Source of the DNA: Acerihabitans arboris
GTDB taxonomy: Bacteria; Pseudomonadota; Gammaproteobacteria; Enterobacterales; Enterobacteriaceae
NCBI RefSeq assembly: GCF_010131535.1
Contig: NZ_WUBS01000022.1
Coordinates: forward strand, 1-64,000
Reading direction: 5' to 3'
DNA: 64,000 nucleotides
Below the pieces are notes generated by a model. The model was not told where the DNA came from. It did not search any database and saw nothing but the letters and a program-made list of their open reading frames with translations. The position numbers were made by a program, and so were the translations under genes. This document shows positions 28,359-39,500 of the stretch, piece after piece (positions within the stretch are counted from its first letter, which is position 1; every line of letters starts with the position of its first letter).

Positions 28359-29492
28359 ATGTTTGATCTGTCATTGAAAGATATTCATCTCGGTGCCCAT
28401 GCGCAGAACAAGCAGGAGGCCATCACCCAGGTCGCCTCGGCCATGACGCAGGCGGGTTATGTCGGCGCGGGCTACGTGGACGGCATGATGCGCCGCGAGC
28501 AGCAGACGTCGACCTTCTTGGGCAACGGCATCGCCATTCCGCACGGCACCACCGATACCCGCGACCTGGTGCTGAACACCGGCGTGCAGGTATTCCAGTT
28601 CCCGCAGGGGATCGACTGGGGCGAAGGCCAGACGGCCTATGTGGTGATCGGCATCGCCGCCCGTTCCGACGAACATCTGGCGTTGCTGCGCCAGCTTACC
28701 CATGTGCTGAGCGATGACGGCGTGGCGGCCGGCCTGGCCACCACCACCTCGGCCGAAGAGCTGCGCGGCGCGTTGACCGGTGAAAAACAGCCCGCGCCTT
28801 TCCTGTTCGATATCTCCCTGATGGCGCTGGACGTGCCCGCCAGCGACATGACCACCCTTAAGGCGCTCAACGCCGGCCGCCTGCAGCTGGCGGGCGCGGT
28901 GGACGCGGGTTTTGTCAGCGAAGTGATAAGCGGTCGTCCCCTGAACCTGGGGCAGGGCGTTTGGCTCAACGACAGTACCCACGGTAATCTGGGCAGCGCC
29001 GTGGCGCTCAGCCGCCCGGCGGCGCCGTTTGCAGAAGAGGGTGAAAGCGTGGCGTTGCTGGTGACCGTCGCCATGGCGGACGATCGGCCGCTTGACGTGC
29101 TGAACGTCCTGGGCGATCTGCTGCTGGCCGGCGAGGCGACGCGCCTGCTGACCGCCGACGGTCCCGGCCTGCTGGCCCTGCTCAGCGGCGAAACCGCCGC
29201 GCGGGAGTCGCTGTTGAGCGCGGAATTCGTGGTGCGCAACGAACACGGCCTGCACGCCCGTCCCGGCACCGCCCTGGTGAATGTGATCAAACAGTTCAAC
29301 AGCGCCGTTACCGTCACCAACCTTGACGGCTCCGGCAAGCCGGCCAACGGACGCAGCCTGATGAAGGTCGTGGCCCTGGGCGTGAAGAGCGGGCATCGCC
29401 TGCGCATCACCGCCGACGGCGATGATGCTGAACAAGCGCTGAAAGCCATCGGCGAGGCCATTGCCTCGGGCCTTGGGGAGGGCGCGGCATGA
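28359..29492 (+). CDS. fruB: fructose PTS diphosphoryl transfer protein (IIA-M-HPr)
   Basis: 377 residues from ATG 28359 behind GGAGAGG; an open frame to 28275 is not part of the protein. Residues 1-145 form the EIIA(Fru) domain with its phospho-His at 62 ([10 protein letters not shown]). A middle M domain follows. The C-terminal HPr domain (about 285-377) has its phospho-His near 299 ([15 protein letters not shown]). It relays phosphate from Enzyme I to FruA. It is the first gene of fruBKA; its stop overlaps fruK by 4 bp. Confidence 0.96.
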   Translation: MFDLSLKDIHLGAHAQNKQEAITQVASAMTQAGYVGAGYVDGMMRREQQTSTFLGNGIAIPHGTTDTRDLVLNTGVQVFQFPQGIDWGEGQTAYVVIGIAARSDEHLALLRQLTHVLSDDGVAAGLATTTSAEELRGALTGEKQPAPFLFDISLMALDVPASDMTTLKALNAGRLQLAGAVDAGFVSEVISGRPLNLGQGVWLNDSTHGNLGSAVALSRPAAPFAEEGESVALLVTVAMADDRPLDVLNVLGDLLLAGEATRLLTADGPGLLALLSGETAARESLLSAEFVVRNEHGLHARPGTALVNVIKQFNSAVTVTNLDGSGKPANGRSLMKVVALGVKSGHRLRITADGDDAEQALKAIGEAIASGLGEGAA

Positions 29493-30445
29493 GCAGACGT
29501 GTAGCCACCATTACGCTGAACCCGGCCTATGACCTGGTCGGCTATTGCCCCGAGATTGAACGCGGGGAAGTTAACCTGGTGCAAACGACCGGACTGCACG
29601 CCGCGGGCAAAGGGATCAATGTCGCCAAGGTCCTCAAGGACCTGGGAATCGACGTCACCGTCGGCGGCTTCCTGGGCAAGGAAAACCAGGACGGCTTCCA
29701 GCTGCTGTTCAGCGATCTGGGCATCGCCAACCGTTTCCAGGTGGTCCAGGGGCGCACCCGCATCAACGTCAAGCTGACCGAGAAGCAAGGGGACGTCACC
29801 GATTTTAATTTTTCCGGTTTTAACGTTACGCCGCAGGATTGGGAGCGTTTCGTCAACGACTCGCTGACCTGGCTGGGCCAGTTCGATATGGTGGCGGTCA
29901 GCGGCAGCCTGCCGGCGGGCGTGCCGCCGGAAGCCTTTACCGAATGGATGATCAAGCTGCGCAGCCATTGTCCCTGCATTATTTTCGACAGCAGCCGCGA
30001 AGCGCTGGTGGCCGGATTGAAGGCCGCGCCCTGGCTGGTCAAACCCAACCGGCGCGAGCTGGAAATCTGGGCCGGGCGCAAGCTGCCGACCCTGGCCGAT
30101 GTGGTGGTGGCCGCCCACGCCCTGCGCGAACAGGGCATCGCCCATGTGGTTATCTCGCTGGGCGCCGAAGGCGCGCTGTGGGTCAACGCCTCGGGCGCCT
30201 GGCTTGCCAAGCCGCCGGCCTGTGAAGTGGTCAGCACCGTCGGCGCCGGCGATTCCATGGTCGGCGGGCTGATCTACGGCCTGCTGATGCGCGAATCCAG
30301 TGAACATACGTTACGCCTGGCGACAGCCGTGGCGGCTTTGGCGGTCAGCCAGAGCAATGTCGGCATTACCGATCGGCCGCAGTTGGCCGCCATGATGGCC
30401 CGGGTCGATCTGAAACCTTTTAATGACCAGTTGGAGGCACAATGA
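29489..30445 (+). CDS. fruK: 1-phosphofructokinase
   Basis: 318 residues (312 in E. coli), PfkB/ribokinase family. The N-terminal signature [16 protein letters not shown] and the C-terminal anion-hole motif [12 protein letters not shown] (with the catalytic Asp in GAGDS) are both present. It turns fructose-1-phosphate into fructose-1,6-bisphosphate, which also removes the Cra inducer. It overlaps fruB and fruA by 4 bp each. Confidence 0.96.
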   Translation: MSRRVATITLNPAYDLVGYCPEIERGEVNLVQTTGLHAAGKGINVAKVLKDLGIDVTVGGFLGKENQDGFQLLFSDLGIANRFQVVQGRTRINVKLTEKQGDVTDFNFSGFNVTPQDWERFVNDSLTWLGQFDMVAVSGSLPAGVPPEAFTEWMIKLRSHCPCIIFDSSREALVAGLKAAPWLVKPNRRELEIWAGRKLPTLADVVVAAHALREQGIAHVVISLGAEGALWVNASGAWLAKPPACEVVSTVGAGDSMVGGLIYGLLMRESSEHTLRLATAVAALAVSQSNVGITDRPQLAAMMARVDLKPFNDQLEAQ

Positions 30446-32139
30446 AAACGCTGCTGCAAATAGACAGCTCACTGGGGCAGGCAAGAAGCCATCTGGTGAA
30501 AAAATTAGTGGTCGACGCCGCGCCGAAAGCGGGTTTGACCCTGGTTGAATCCGCCGCCGACGCCGAACTGGTGGTGGTGGTGGGCAATCTTACCCCGGAC
30601 GCGGCCCTGAACGGCAAACGGGTGTTTTACGGCGATGCCGCCCTGGCCGCCGGCGCGCCGCAGGATTTTCTCGCCCGCGCCAAAACCGAGGCGAGCCTCT
30701 ACCAGGCGCCGGCTGAAAGCGCGCCCGCCACCGCCCTTGCCGCCAGCGGGCCAAAAAGGATAGTGGCCATTACCGCCTGCCCGACCGGCGTGGCCCATAC
30801 CTATATGGCGGCGGAAGCCATCGACGGCGAAGCCAAAAAACGCGGCTGGTGGGTGAAGGTGGAAACCCGCGGTTCGGTGGGGGCGGGCAACGCCATTACC
30901 GACGAAGAAGTGCGCCAGGCTGACCTGGTGATCGTCGCCGCCGATATCGAGGTGGACCTGAGCAAGTTCGCCGGTAAGCCAATGTATCGCACCAGCACCG
31001 GCCTGGCGCTGAAAAAGACCGCCCAGGAGCTGGATAAGGCGCTGGTGGAGGCCAAGGTCTACCAGCCGGCGGCGCAGGAAGGCAACAATGAGTCCGGGCA
31101 AGAGAAAAAAACCTCCCCCGGCCCGTATCGCCATCTGCTGACCGGCGTGTCCTATATGCTGCCGATGGTGGTGGCGGGCGGCCTGTGCATCGCCTTATCC
31201 TTTATCTTCGGTATCCATGCCTTTGAACAGCCGGGCACTCTGGCGTCGGCGCTGATGCAAATCGGCGGCAAATCGGCGTTTGCCCTGATGGTGCCGGTGC
31301 TGGCGGGCTTTATCGCCTTCTCCATCGCCGACCGTCCGGGCCTGACCCCGGGGCTGGTGGGCGGCATGCTGGCGGTCAGCACCGGCGCCGGGTTTATCGG
31401 CGGTATCATCGCCGGTTTCCTGGCCGGCTACGTGGCCAAGCTTATCAGCACCAAACTGCCGTTGCCGCAAAGCATGGCGGCGTTGAAACCGATACTGATC
31501 ATTCCGCTTATCGCCAGCCTGGTGACCGGCCTGGTGATGATCTACGTGGTGGGCACCCCGGTGGCCAAGCTGTTGACGGCGCTGACCGACTGGCTGCAGT
31601 CGATGGGCACCGCCAACGCCATACTGCTGGGCGCCATTCTCGGGGCCATGATGTGCAGCGATATGGGTGGGCCGATTAACAAGGCCGCCTACGCCTTCGG
31701 CGTCGCCTTGCTCAGTACCCAAACCTATGCGCCGATGGCGGCGATCATGGCCGCCGGCATGGTGCCGCCGCTCGGCATCGCGGTCGCCACCCTGCTGGCG
31801 CGCAATAAGTTTGATAAACCTGAACGCGAGGCCGGCAAGGCCGCCTTTGTCCTCGGGCTGTGCTTTATCTCCGAGGGGGCGATTCCCTTTGCCGCCCGCG
31901 ATCCGTTCCGGGTTATCCCGCTGAGCATGATCTCCGGCGCCGTCACCGGCGCGCTGTCGATGTTCTTCGGCGCCAAGCTGATGGCCCCGCACGGCGGCAT
32001 GTTTGTGCTGCTGATCCCGGGCGCCATCACGCCGGTGGTCGGTTACCTGATCGCCATCGCGGCCGGTACCCTGCTGCTGGGCGTAATGTACTCGGTGCTG
32101 AAACGTCCGGACGCCGAACTGGCGAAAGCCCTGGCGTAA
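30442..32139 (+). CDS. fruA: fructose PTS permease, EIIB'BC component
   Basis: 565 residues (563 in E. coli). The inactive IIB' domain is residues 1-95. The active IIB domain has ITACPTGVAHTYMAAEA, with the phosphorylated Cys at about 113. The IIC membrane domain from about 225 has eight to ten hydrophobic segments and GTPVAKLLTALTDWLQ. It transports fructose with phosphorylation to fructose-1-phosphate. It is the last gene of the operon, ended by the hairpin at 32194-32235. Confidence 0.96.
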   Translation: MKTLLQIDSSLGQARSHLVKKLVVDAAPKAGLTLVESAADAELVVVVGNLTPDAALNGKRVFYGDAALAAGAPQDFLARAKTEASLYQAPAESAPATALAASGPKRIVAITACPTGVAHTYMAAEAIDGEAKKRGWWVKVETRGSVGAGNAITDEEVRQADLVIVAADIEVDLSKFAGKPMYRTSTGLALKKTAQELDKALVEAKVYQPAAQEGNNESGQEKKTSPGPYRHLLTGVSYMLPMVVAGGLCIALSFIFGIHAFEQPGTLASALMQIGGKSAFALMVPVLAGFIAFSIADRPGLTPGLVGGMLAVSTGAGFIGGIIAGFLAGYVAKLISTKLPLPQSMAALKPILIIPLIASLVTGLVMIYVVGTPVAKLLTALTDWLQSMGTANAILLGAILGAMMCSDMGGPINKAAYAFGVALLSTQTYAPMAAIMAAGMVPPLGIAVATLLARNKFDKPEREAGKAAFVLGLCFISEGAIPFAARDPFRVIPLSMISGAVTGALSMFFGAKLMAPHGGMFVLLIPGAITPVVGYLIAIAAGTLLLGVMYSVLKRPDAELAKALA

Positions 32140-32193
32140 GGTTCGGCCGCGCGGCGCACGTCGCGCGGGCCGGATTCGGCTCCGGTTATATCA

Positions 32194-32235
32194 ACGCCCC
32201 GCGCGCGGCCCTGTCCCGCGCGGGGCGTATTTTTT
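32194..32235 (+). terminator. intrinsic terminator after fruA
   Basis: A twelve-base stem ACGCCCCGCGCG (32194-32205) pairs with CGCGCGGGGCGT (32217-32228) and is followed by ATTTTTT. It sits between convergent fruA and narL and should end fruBKA. Confidence 0.88.
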
Positions 32236-32244
32236 CCCGCCATG

Positions 32245-32895
32245 TCAGAACGTCTTGTTTTGCAACGCCCACACCGCGGCCTCGACCCGCGACTTCAGCC
32301 GCATTTTTTTCAGCAAATGTTTTACATGTACCTTCACGGTGCTTTCACTGATGTCAAGCCTGCGGGCGATGGTTTTATTCGGCAGCCCATGGGCAATCAA
32401 TTTCAGGATGTCGCGCTCGCGCGGCGTAAGCCGGCCGATATCACGCTCGCCACCGGGACGCTCTTCGCGCAGGCTGGCCGCCAGCACCGGCATCAACGCC
32501 TCGCTTAATACCATCTTGCCCGCCGCCGCCTGGCGGATGGCGGCCAGCAGATCCTCCGGCTCCATGTCCTTGAGCAGGTAACCGTCGGCGCCGCGCTTGA
32601 GGGCGGTAATCACGTCATCCTCATGATTCGAGACGCTGAAGACCACGATCCGCCCGGAAAGCGGGAGGCGGCGCAGGCTGTCGAGCGTATCCAGTCCGTT
32701 CATGCCCGGCATCTTCAAATCGAGCAGGATTAAATCCGGATCCAGCGCTTCGGCCAGCCGCACGCCTAGTTCGCCGTTGGCGGCTTCGGCAATGACCTTC
32801 AGGCCGGGGTCCATGCCGATCAGCTGCCTGACGCCGCTGCGCAGCATCGGGTGATCGTCAATCAATAAAATGGTGGCGACGTCTGGCGCGCTCAT
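32245..32895 (-). CDS. narL: nitrate/nitrite response regulator NarL
   Basis: 216 residues. Receiver domain 1-125 with the phosphoacceptor Asp at 59 ([10 protein letters not shown]), the same number as E. coli NarL. The LuxR-type HTH domain begins near 152 ([20 protein letters not shown], then [21 protein letters not shown]). It follows narX by 12 bp on the same strand. A NarL-type 7-2-7 site lies in front of narK. Confidence 0.94.
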   Translation of the reverse strand: MSAPDVATILLIDDHPMLRSGVRQLIGMDPGLKVIAEAANGELGVRLAEALDPDLILLDLKMPGMNGLDTLDSLRRLPLSGRIVVFSVSNHEDDVITALKRGADGYLLKDMEPEDLLAAIRQAAAGKMVLSEALMPVLAASLREERPGGERDIGRLTPRERDILKLIAHGLPNKTIARRLDISESTVKVHVKHLLKKMRLKSRVEAAVWALQNKTF

Positions 32896-32907
32896 GATGT
32901 GTTCCTG

Positions 32908-34665
32908 TTAATGGGTTGGCGCCGGCTGCCGCGGGACGTATACCCGCACTTCGGTGCCGCCGCAGGCGAGCCTGGCGACCCGGCAGTGGCCTTGCAGGCT
33001 CCTGGCGCGATCCTGCATGATCACCAGTCCGTAATGATGCTGGCGCTGATGTTCGTCCGGCAGGCCGCGGCCGTTGTCGCGGATGTCGAGCACCAGCCCG
33101 TCCGCCTCAAGGCGGGCGGCGACGGCGACCCGGCTGGCGCCGGCGTGTTTGACAATGTTGGTTAACGCTTCGCGCGCAATTTGCGTCAGGTGGATAACCT
33201 GATGGGAGGAGACGGTTTTCGCCGGCAGCCGATAGGTGAAGTCAATGGCGAATCCCAGCCGGGCCGAGAACTCCTCCACCGTCGTTTGCAGCGCCGCCCG
33301 CAGGCCCGGCTCGGTCTGGCGCAGGCGAAAGGTGGTCAGCAGTTCCCGCAGCTGGCGATAGGCGGTATTGAGCTCGTCGCGCATCTGCTGCATCAGCAGC
33401 TGGTTTTCAGGCGTGGTGTCCGCGCTTTGCATTTGCAGGACGCCTATCTGCAGCTTCAGGCAGGAGAGCGATTGGGCGATGCTGTCGTGCAGTTCGCCGG
33501 CGATGGCCGTCCGCTCCGCCATCAGCAGCAACTGCTGTTGGTGTTCGGCCTGGCGTTCCAGCGCCAGCGTGCTGGTCAGCTGTTCGATAAGCGTGGCCAC
33601 CAGCCGCCGCTGCGCGTCGTCCATGATGTGCCGCGCCGGATATTGCGCCAGCATGATGCCGTATTGGCCTAGTTTATCATGCAGGCTCCAGCTGAGCTGT
33701 TCCGCCTCGTCCCCAACCGGGACCACGGCCGCGGGTACGACGCCCGCCGTCTCGGTTATCCCGGCATCATGGTCATTTTCATACAGCCGGATCTGGATTT
33801 CCCGCAGCGGGGTCAAGATTTGCAATTCTTCCAGCACCGTATGCAGGCGGCCGGGCAACGGCTCGCCGGTATGCAATTGCCGGCTGGCGCGATAAAGGAA
33901 ATCCAGCGCCCGGTTTTTTTGCCGCAGATCGGCGGTCTTATCCGCGACCCGCTGCTCCAGTTCGGCATAAATCTGCGACAGCGACTGCGACATGCCGTTC
34001 AGGGTTAAACCCAATTGATCCATTTCGTGATGTCCGCCCCGCCGGGCGCCGGCCGGCAGCGGATAGCGCTGGCTGAAATCGCCGCGGCTCACCGCCCTGG
34101 CCTGGTTGAGCAATCGCCGCCAGGGACGCAGCAGGCGGCGGCGCAGGTAGATAATGGTGCCGGCCAGTACCAGCAGCGTCAGGGCAATGACGATTTTCTG
34201 CACGCTGGCCACCAGCGTCAGCCTGCGCTCGGTATTGCGATCGAGATCCGACACCAGCGCATCCAGCCGGCGCACGAATTCCGCCACGCCCCCGGCGGCG
34301 TCCGCCGGACGTTGCGCGCGCAGCAGCAGCGGCTTAAGCGTGGTGTGCCAGTGGGCGCGCAGAGCCAGGTATTGTGGCGTCAGGCGCTCGCGCTTCACCG
34401 GCTGTTGCAGATCGTCGCTTAACTGATCCCGCTCCAGCTCTGCGATAAGCGGCCCGCTGTCCCGGTCCAGCGGCACCCGCGACAGCAGCCGGTAGCTCTG
34501 CATGCGCAGCGAACCGGCTTTGTTGATGGCATGGGCGTTGCCCTGCATGCCCTGCGCCATCCATAACGACAGGCTCATGCCGCCGACGCCCAGGATACCC
34601 GACAGCAGCATCAGCAGCGCCACCTGCTGGACGATGGATAATGGCGCAAACAGCGGTTTGGTCAT
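32908..34665 (-). CDS. narX: nitrate/nitrite sensor histidine kinase NarX
   Basis: 585 residues from ATG 34665 (MTKPLFAPLSIVQQVALLM); a longer frame to 34761 is not family-like. Transmembrane segment 1 is at about 12-32, followed by the periplasmic P-box nitrate-binding sequence HAINKAGSLRMQSYRLL (about 45-61). Transmembrane segment 2 lies near 150-170, and a HAMP and a GAF-like region follow. The phospho-His is at 393 (ELHDSIAQSLSCLKLQ), and the HATPase has DNGRGLPDE near the C-terminus. It is divergent from narK. Confidence 0.95.
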   Translation of the reverse strand: MTKPLFAPLSIVQQVALLMLLSGILGVGGMSLSLWMAQGMQGNAHAINKAGSLRMQSYRLLSRVPLDRDSGPLIAELERDQLSDDLQQPVKRERLTPQYLALRAHWHTTLKPLLLRAQRPADAAGGVAEFVRRLDALVSDLDRNTERRLTLVASVQKIVIALTLLVLAGTIIYLRRRLLRPWRRLLNQARAVSRGDFSQRYPLPAGARRGGHHEMDQLGLTLNGMSQSLSQIYAELEQRVADKTADLRQKNRALDFLYRASRQLHTGEPLPGRLHTVLEELQILTPLREIQIRLYENDHDAGITETAGVVPAAVVPVGDEAEQLSWSLHDKLGQYGIMLAQYPARHIMDDAQRRLVATLIEQLTSTLALERQAEHQQQLLLMAERTAIAGELHDSIAQSLSCLKLQIGVLQMQSADTTPENQLLMQQMRDELNTAYRQLRELLTTFRLRQTEPGLRAALQTTVEEFSARLGFAIDFTYRLPAKTVSSHQVIHLTQIAREALTNIVKHAGASRVAVAARLEADGLVLDIRDNGRGLPDEHQRQHHYGLVIMQDRARSLQGHCRVARLACGGTEVRVYVPRQPAPTH

Positions 34666-34738
34666 AAGGCAAAGTTCCCCGGATACCGGAAGAGAAGGGG
34701 GCGTGGGGTATTCTTCCCGATCGCGACCTTTAACCCTA

Positions 34739-34754
34739 TACCCCTTTGGGAGTA
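34739..34754. promoter_or_regulatory. NarL/NarP 7-2-7 site
   Basis: TACCCCT-TT-GGGAGTA is an inverted pair of heptamers with a two-base gap. The left arm fits TACYYMT exactly and the right arm differs at one position. It lies about 74 bp before the narX start and 232 bp before narK. Confidence 0.75.
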
Positions 34755-34902
34755 CCCACAAATAGCCGGCGACGGGACGGGTGCTGCCCCCTTGGCCCTG
34801 GACGCGGCATAACCTAATGAATCATAGGGTCTTCGTTGAAAAAATGCACTACCTACAAATGATAGCGCCGGCTCGAGGGCGCGTTTGCTAACGGATTATC
34901 CA

Positions 34903-34916
34903 TTGATTCACATCAA
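34903..34916. promoter_or_regulatory. FNR site of the narK promoter
   Basis: TTGATTCACATCAA is an exact match to TTGAT-N4-ATCAA. A transcription start near 34951 would put it at -41.5, the usual class II position, with TAGGGT at 34939-34944 as a plausible -10. Oxygen limitation should therefore switch on narK. Confidence 0.9.
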
Positions 34917-34985
34917 GTTTACCCCGGCCACGCTTGCCTAGGGTAGCGGATATAACAACAGATCCCCTACTCGTTCGAGGCTTTT

Positions 34986-36410
34986 ATGACACAACCTTCC
35001 CGTCCAGCCGCAGCCGGGCGCCGCCGGGGCGCCGTTATCGAGGACTGGCAGCCGGAGCAGCCGGAGTTCTGGCGCACCCGTGGACAGCCGGTGGCCCGCC
35101 GCAATCTCTGGATTTCCATTTATTGCCTGCTGCTGTCGTTTTGCGTCTGGATGCTGTTCAGCGCGGTGGCGGTCAACCTGAACAAAGTGGGCTTTGATTT
35201 CTCCACCGATCGGCTGTTTCTGCTTACCGCGCTGCCGGCGGTGTCGGGCGCCGTCCTGCGGGTGCCCTACTCCTTTATGGTGCCGTTGGTGGGCGGCCGC
35301 CGCTGGACGGCCGTCAGCACGCTGTTCCTGGTGATCCCCTGCCTGTGGCTGGGCGTGGCGGTGCAGGATCCGCAGACCCCGTACGGCGTGTTTATCACCA
35401 TCGCGCTGCTGTGCGGCTTTGCCGGCGCCAACTTCGCCTCCAGCATGGCCAATATCAGCTTCTTTTTCCCCAAGGCCCGCCAGGGCGGGGCGCTGGGACT
35501 GAACGGCGGCATGGGCAACCTGGGCGTCAGCGTCATGCAGTTGATTGCGCCGCTGGCCGTCTCCACGTCGATATTCGCCCTGTTCGGCGGCACCGGCCGG
35601 GTGCTGGCGGACGGTAGCCGGCTGTGGCTGGAAAACGCCGCCTGGATCTGGGTGCCGCTGCTGCTGGCCGCGGCCGGGGCAGCCTGGTTCGGCATGAACG
35701 ATTTGGCCACCGCCAAAGCGTCGCTGCGTAAGCAAATGGTGGTGCTCAAGCGCGGCCATATGTGGATCTTAAGCTTTCTCTACCTGGCGACCTTCGGCTC
35801 GTTTATCGGCTTTTCCGCCGGGTTCGCCATGCTGTCGAAAACCCAGTTTCCAGAGGTGCAAATCCTGCATTACGCCTTTTTTGGTCCGCTGATCGGCGCG
35901 CTGGCGCGCTCGGCCGGCGGGGCGCTGTCCGATCGCCTGGGCGGCATCCGCGTGACCCTGGCCAACTTTATCCTGATGGCCCTGTTCGCCGGGCTGCTGT
36001 TCCTCACCCTGCCGTCGGGCGGACAGGGCGGCGCCTTCGGCGCCTTTTTCGGCGTGTTTATGCTGCTGTTCCTGACGGCGGGCCTGGGCAGCGGCTCCAC
36101 GTTCCAGATGATCGCGGTGATCCTGCGCAAGCTCACCCTGGACCGGGTCAAGGCCGGGGGCGGCAGGGACGAAGAGGCGCAGCGCGAGGCGGCCACCGAG
36201 TCCGCCGCCTCCCTGGGGTTTATTTCCGCCATCGGCGCGGCGGGCGGCTTTTTTATTCCCCAGGCCTTCGGCATCTCGCTGGCCCTGACCGGCTCGCCGG
36301 CGGGCGCGATGAAAGTGTTCCTGGTGTTTTACGTGGTGTGCGTGCTGGTCACCTGGCTGGTCTACGGCCGCAACATCAATCGCGGCATGGCGACTAAAAA
36401 GCCGCGCTGA
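34986..36410 (+). CDS. narK: nitrate/nitrite antiporter NarK
   Basis: 474 residues (463 in E. coli), MFS nitrate/nitrite porter family with twelve membrane segments. The nitrate signature glycine-rich segments are visible (GFAGANFASSMANISFFFPK and GALGLNGGMGNLGVSVMQ). NarK brings nitrate in and nitrite out. An ATG at 34986 follows a weak purine-rich site. It lies 99 bp upstream of narG, which may have its own promoter. Confidence 0.95.
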   Translation: MTQPSRPAAAGRRRGAVIEDWQPEQPEFWRTRGQPVARRNLWISIYCLLLSFCVWMLFSAVAVNLNKVGFDFSTDRLFLLTALPAVSGAVLRVPYSFMVPLVGGRRWTAVSTLFLVIPCLWLGVAVQDPQTPYGVFITIALLCGFAGANFASSMANISFFFPKARQGGALGLNGGMGNLGVSVMQLIAPLAVSTSIFALFGGTGRVLADGSRLWLENAAWIWVPLLLAAAGAAWFGMNDLATAKASLRKQMVVLKRGHMWILSFLYLATFGSFIGFSAGFAMLSKTQFPEVQILHYAFFGPLIGALARSAGGALSDRLGGIRVTLANFILMALFAGLLFLTLPSGGQGGAFGAFFGVFMLLFLTAGLGSGSTFQMIAVILRKLTLDRVKAGGGRDEEAQREAATESAASLGFISAIGAAGGFFIPQAFGISLALTGSPAGAMKVFLVFYVVCVLVTWLVYGRNINRGMATKKPR

Positions 36411-36471
36411 CGCCGTATCGCCCGTAGTCGCCACCTAGCGTCGACCCCGGCGCCCAGGCTCCCATTATGAC

Positions 36472-36491
36472 CGCAAGTCCCCGGGACTTGC
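36472..36491 (+). promoter_or_regulatory. dyad in the narK-narG gap
   Basis: GCAAGTCCCCGGGACTTGC has nine-base arms around one central C. It sits 20 bp before the narG start. It could be a binding site, an attenuator or a weak terminator of narK transcripts; it is not followed by T and does not match NarL or FNR consensus. Confidence 0.5.
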
Positions 36492-36509
36492 CTTGCAGGA
36501 GAACACCGG

Positions 36510-39500
36510 ATGAGCCATTTCCTCGACAGGTTCCGTTATTTTAAACAGCTCGATCAACCCTTTGCCGACGGGCACGGCCAGGCGATGAACACCAATCGCG
36601 ATTGGGAAGAGGGCTACCGTAGCCGCTGGCAGCATGATAAAATCGTGCGTTCCACCCATGGGGTAAACTGCACCGGCTCATGCAGCTGGAAAATCTACGT
36701 CAAGAGCGGGCTGGTCACCTGGGAAACCCAGCAAACCGACTATCCGCGCACCCGCCCGGATCTGCCCAACCATGAACCGCGCGGGTGCCCCCGGGGGGCG
36801 AGCTACTCCTGGTATCTCTACAGCGCCAACCGGCTGAAGTACCCGCTGATGCGCAAGCTGCTGCTCACCCTCTGGCGCGAGGCCCGCGCGCGGCACGACG
36901 ACCCGGTGGACGCCTGGGCCGCCATTATGAACGATCCGGCGGCCACCCAAGGCTATAAACAGGCGCGCGGGCGCGGCGGATTTATCCGCTCCAGCTGGCC
37001 CGAGGTAAACGAGCTGATCGCCGCCGCCAACGTCTATACCGCCAAGACCTACGGGCCGGACCGCATCATCGGTTTTTCGCCGATCCCGGCCATGTCGATG
37101 ATTTCCTACGCCGCCGGCGCGCGGTATCTTTCCCTGATTGGCGGCGCCTGCCTGAGTTTCTACGACTGGTACTGCGATCTGCCGCCGGCCTCGCCGATGA
37201 CCTGGGGCGAGCAAACCGACGTGCCGGAGTCCGCCGACTGGTATAACTCGTCGTATATCATCGCCTGGGGCTCCAACGTGCCGCAAACCCGCACCCCGGA
37301 CGCCCATTTCTTTACCGAAGCCCGCTACAAAGGCACCAAAACCGTGGCGGTGACCCCGGATTACGCCGAAATCGCCAAGCTGTGCGACCAGTGGCTCAGC
37401 CCGAAACAGGGCACCGACAGCGCCATGGCGCTGGCGATGGGCCATGTGATTTTGCGCGAATTTTACCTGCGGCGGCAAAGCGACTATTTCCTCGATTATG
37501 TCAGGCGCTACAGCGATCTGCCGATGCTGGTCATGCTCGAACCCCGGCCGGAGGGTTATTACGCCGCCGGCCGCCTGCTGCGCGCCGCCGATCTGGTGGA
37601 CGGTCTCGGCCAGGACAATAACCCGCAGTGGAAAACCGTCGCCATTGATGAAAATACCGGCGGGCTGACGGCGCCGCAGGGGTCTATCGGCTTCCGCTGG
37701 GGCGAGCAGGGTAAATGGAACCTGGAGCAGCGCGACGGCGCCGGCCAACGGGAGGTAAAACTACAGCTCAGCCTGCTGGGCGGCCACGATCGGGTGGTGG
37801 AGGTGGGGTTCCCCTACTTCGGCGGCGCCCCGAGCGAGCATTTCAGCCCGGTGCCGCTCAACGACATCCTGCTGCACAAACTGCCGGTCAAGCGCCTGGC
37901 CCTGGCCGGCGGCGGCGAGGCGCTGGTCACCAGCATCTATGACCTGATGCTGGCCAATTACGGCCTTGACCGCGGCCTGGACGACGACAACTGCGCGCGG
38001 GACTACGACGATATCAAGGCCTATACCCCGGCCTGGGCGGAAAAAATCACCGGCGTGTCCCGCCACAATATCGCCCGCATCGCGCGCGAGTTTGCCGATA
38101 ACGCCGAAAAAACCCACGGCCGCTCGATGATTATCGTCGGCGCCGGGCTGAACCACTGGTATCACATGGACATGAGCTACCGGGGGCTGATCAATATGCT
38201 GGTGTTCTGCGGCTGCGTGGGCCAGAGCGGCGGCGGCTGGGCGCACTACGTCGGCCAGGAAAAGCTGCGGCCGCAGACCGGCTGGCTGCCGCTGGCGTTC
38301 GGCCTGGACTGGCAACGCCCGCCGCGCCATATGAACAGTACCTCGTTCTTTTATAACCATTCCAGCCAGTGGCGCTACGAAACCCTGGCGCCGCAGGAAC
38401 TGCTGTCGCCCCTGGCGGACCGGGCGCGTTACACCGGCAGCCTGATCGACTTTAACGTGCGCGCCGAGCGCATGGGCTGGCTGCCCTCCGCGCCGCAGCT
38501 GAACGTCAACCCGCTGCATATCGCGGCACAGGCCAGGGCGGCCGGCCTGTCGCCGGTGGACTATACCGTGGCGGGCCTGAAAAGCGGCGCGCTGCGTTTT
38601 GCCGCCGAGCAGCCCGACGCGCCGCAGAATTTCCCGCGCAATTTATTTGTCTGGCGCTCAAACCTGCTCGGGTCGTCCGGCAAGGGACACGAGTACATGC
38701 TCAAATACCTGCTGGGCACCGAAAACGGCATCCAGGGCGAAGACCTCGGCCGCCAGGGCGGCATCATGCCGGAAGAAGTGGAGTGGCGGGACCAGGGCGG
38801 CGAAGGCAAGCTGGATCTGGTGGTGACCCTGGATTTTCGTATGTCCAGCACCTGCCTGTATTCCGATATCGTGCTGCCCACCGCCACCTGGTATGAAAAA
38901 GACGATTTGAACACGTCCGATATGCATCCCTTTATCCATCCGCTGTCGGCGGCGGTGGACCCGGCCTGGGACTCGAAAAGCGACTGGGAAATCTACAAGG
39001 ACCTGGCCAGGACGTTCTCGCGGGTCTGCCGGGGACACCTGGGCCTTGAGACCGATGTGGTAACCCTGCCGATCCAGCATGACTCCGCCGCCGAACTGGC
39101 GCAGCCGCTGGGGGTGGAGGATTGGAAAAAAGGCGAGTGCGAGCTGATCCCGGGCAAGACCGCGCCGCATATCATGGTGGTGGAGCGCGACTATCCGAAC
39201 ACCTATGAGCGGTTTACCTCGCTCGGGCCGTTGCTGGACCAGCTTGGCAACGGCGGCAAAGGCATCGGCTGGAATACCCAGGTTGAAGTTGATTTCCTGA
39301 AAAAACTCAACCTCACCAAAACCGACGGCGCCGCCGCCGGACGTCCCAACATCAACAGCGCCATCGACGCCGCCGAGGTGATTTTATCCCTGGCGCCGGA
39401 GACCAACGGCCAGGTGGCGGTAAAAGCCTGGGCGGCGCTCGGCGTCATGACCGGACGCGATCACCGGCACCTGGCGCTGAACAAGGAAGACGAGAAGATC

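Larger units (their letters stand above)
34666..34985. promoter_or_regulatory. narX-narK divergent control region
   Basis: The 320 bp carry a NarL 7-2-7 site near narX and an FNR site nearer narK, described separately. Other NarL-like heptamers (TACCCCG at about 34920, TAGGGTA at 34939-34945) are present but weaker. No gene is seen. Confidence 0.75.

Noticed and set aside
30505..31134. Antisense open frames in fruA, narG, narH and other GC-rich genes
   Set aside because: High third-position GC suppresses stops on the opposite strand; none has a start signal or known pattern, and in each case the sense gene is a full-length family member.
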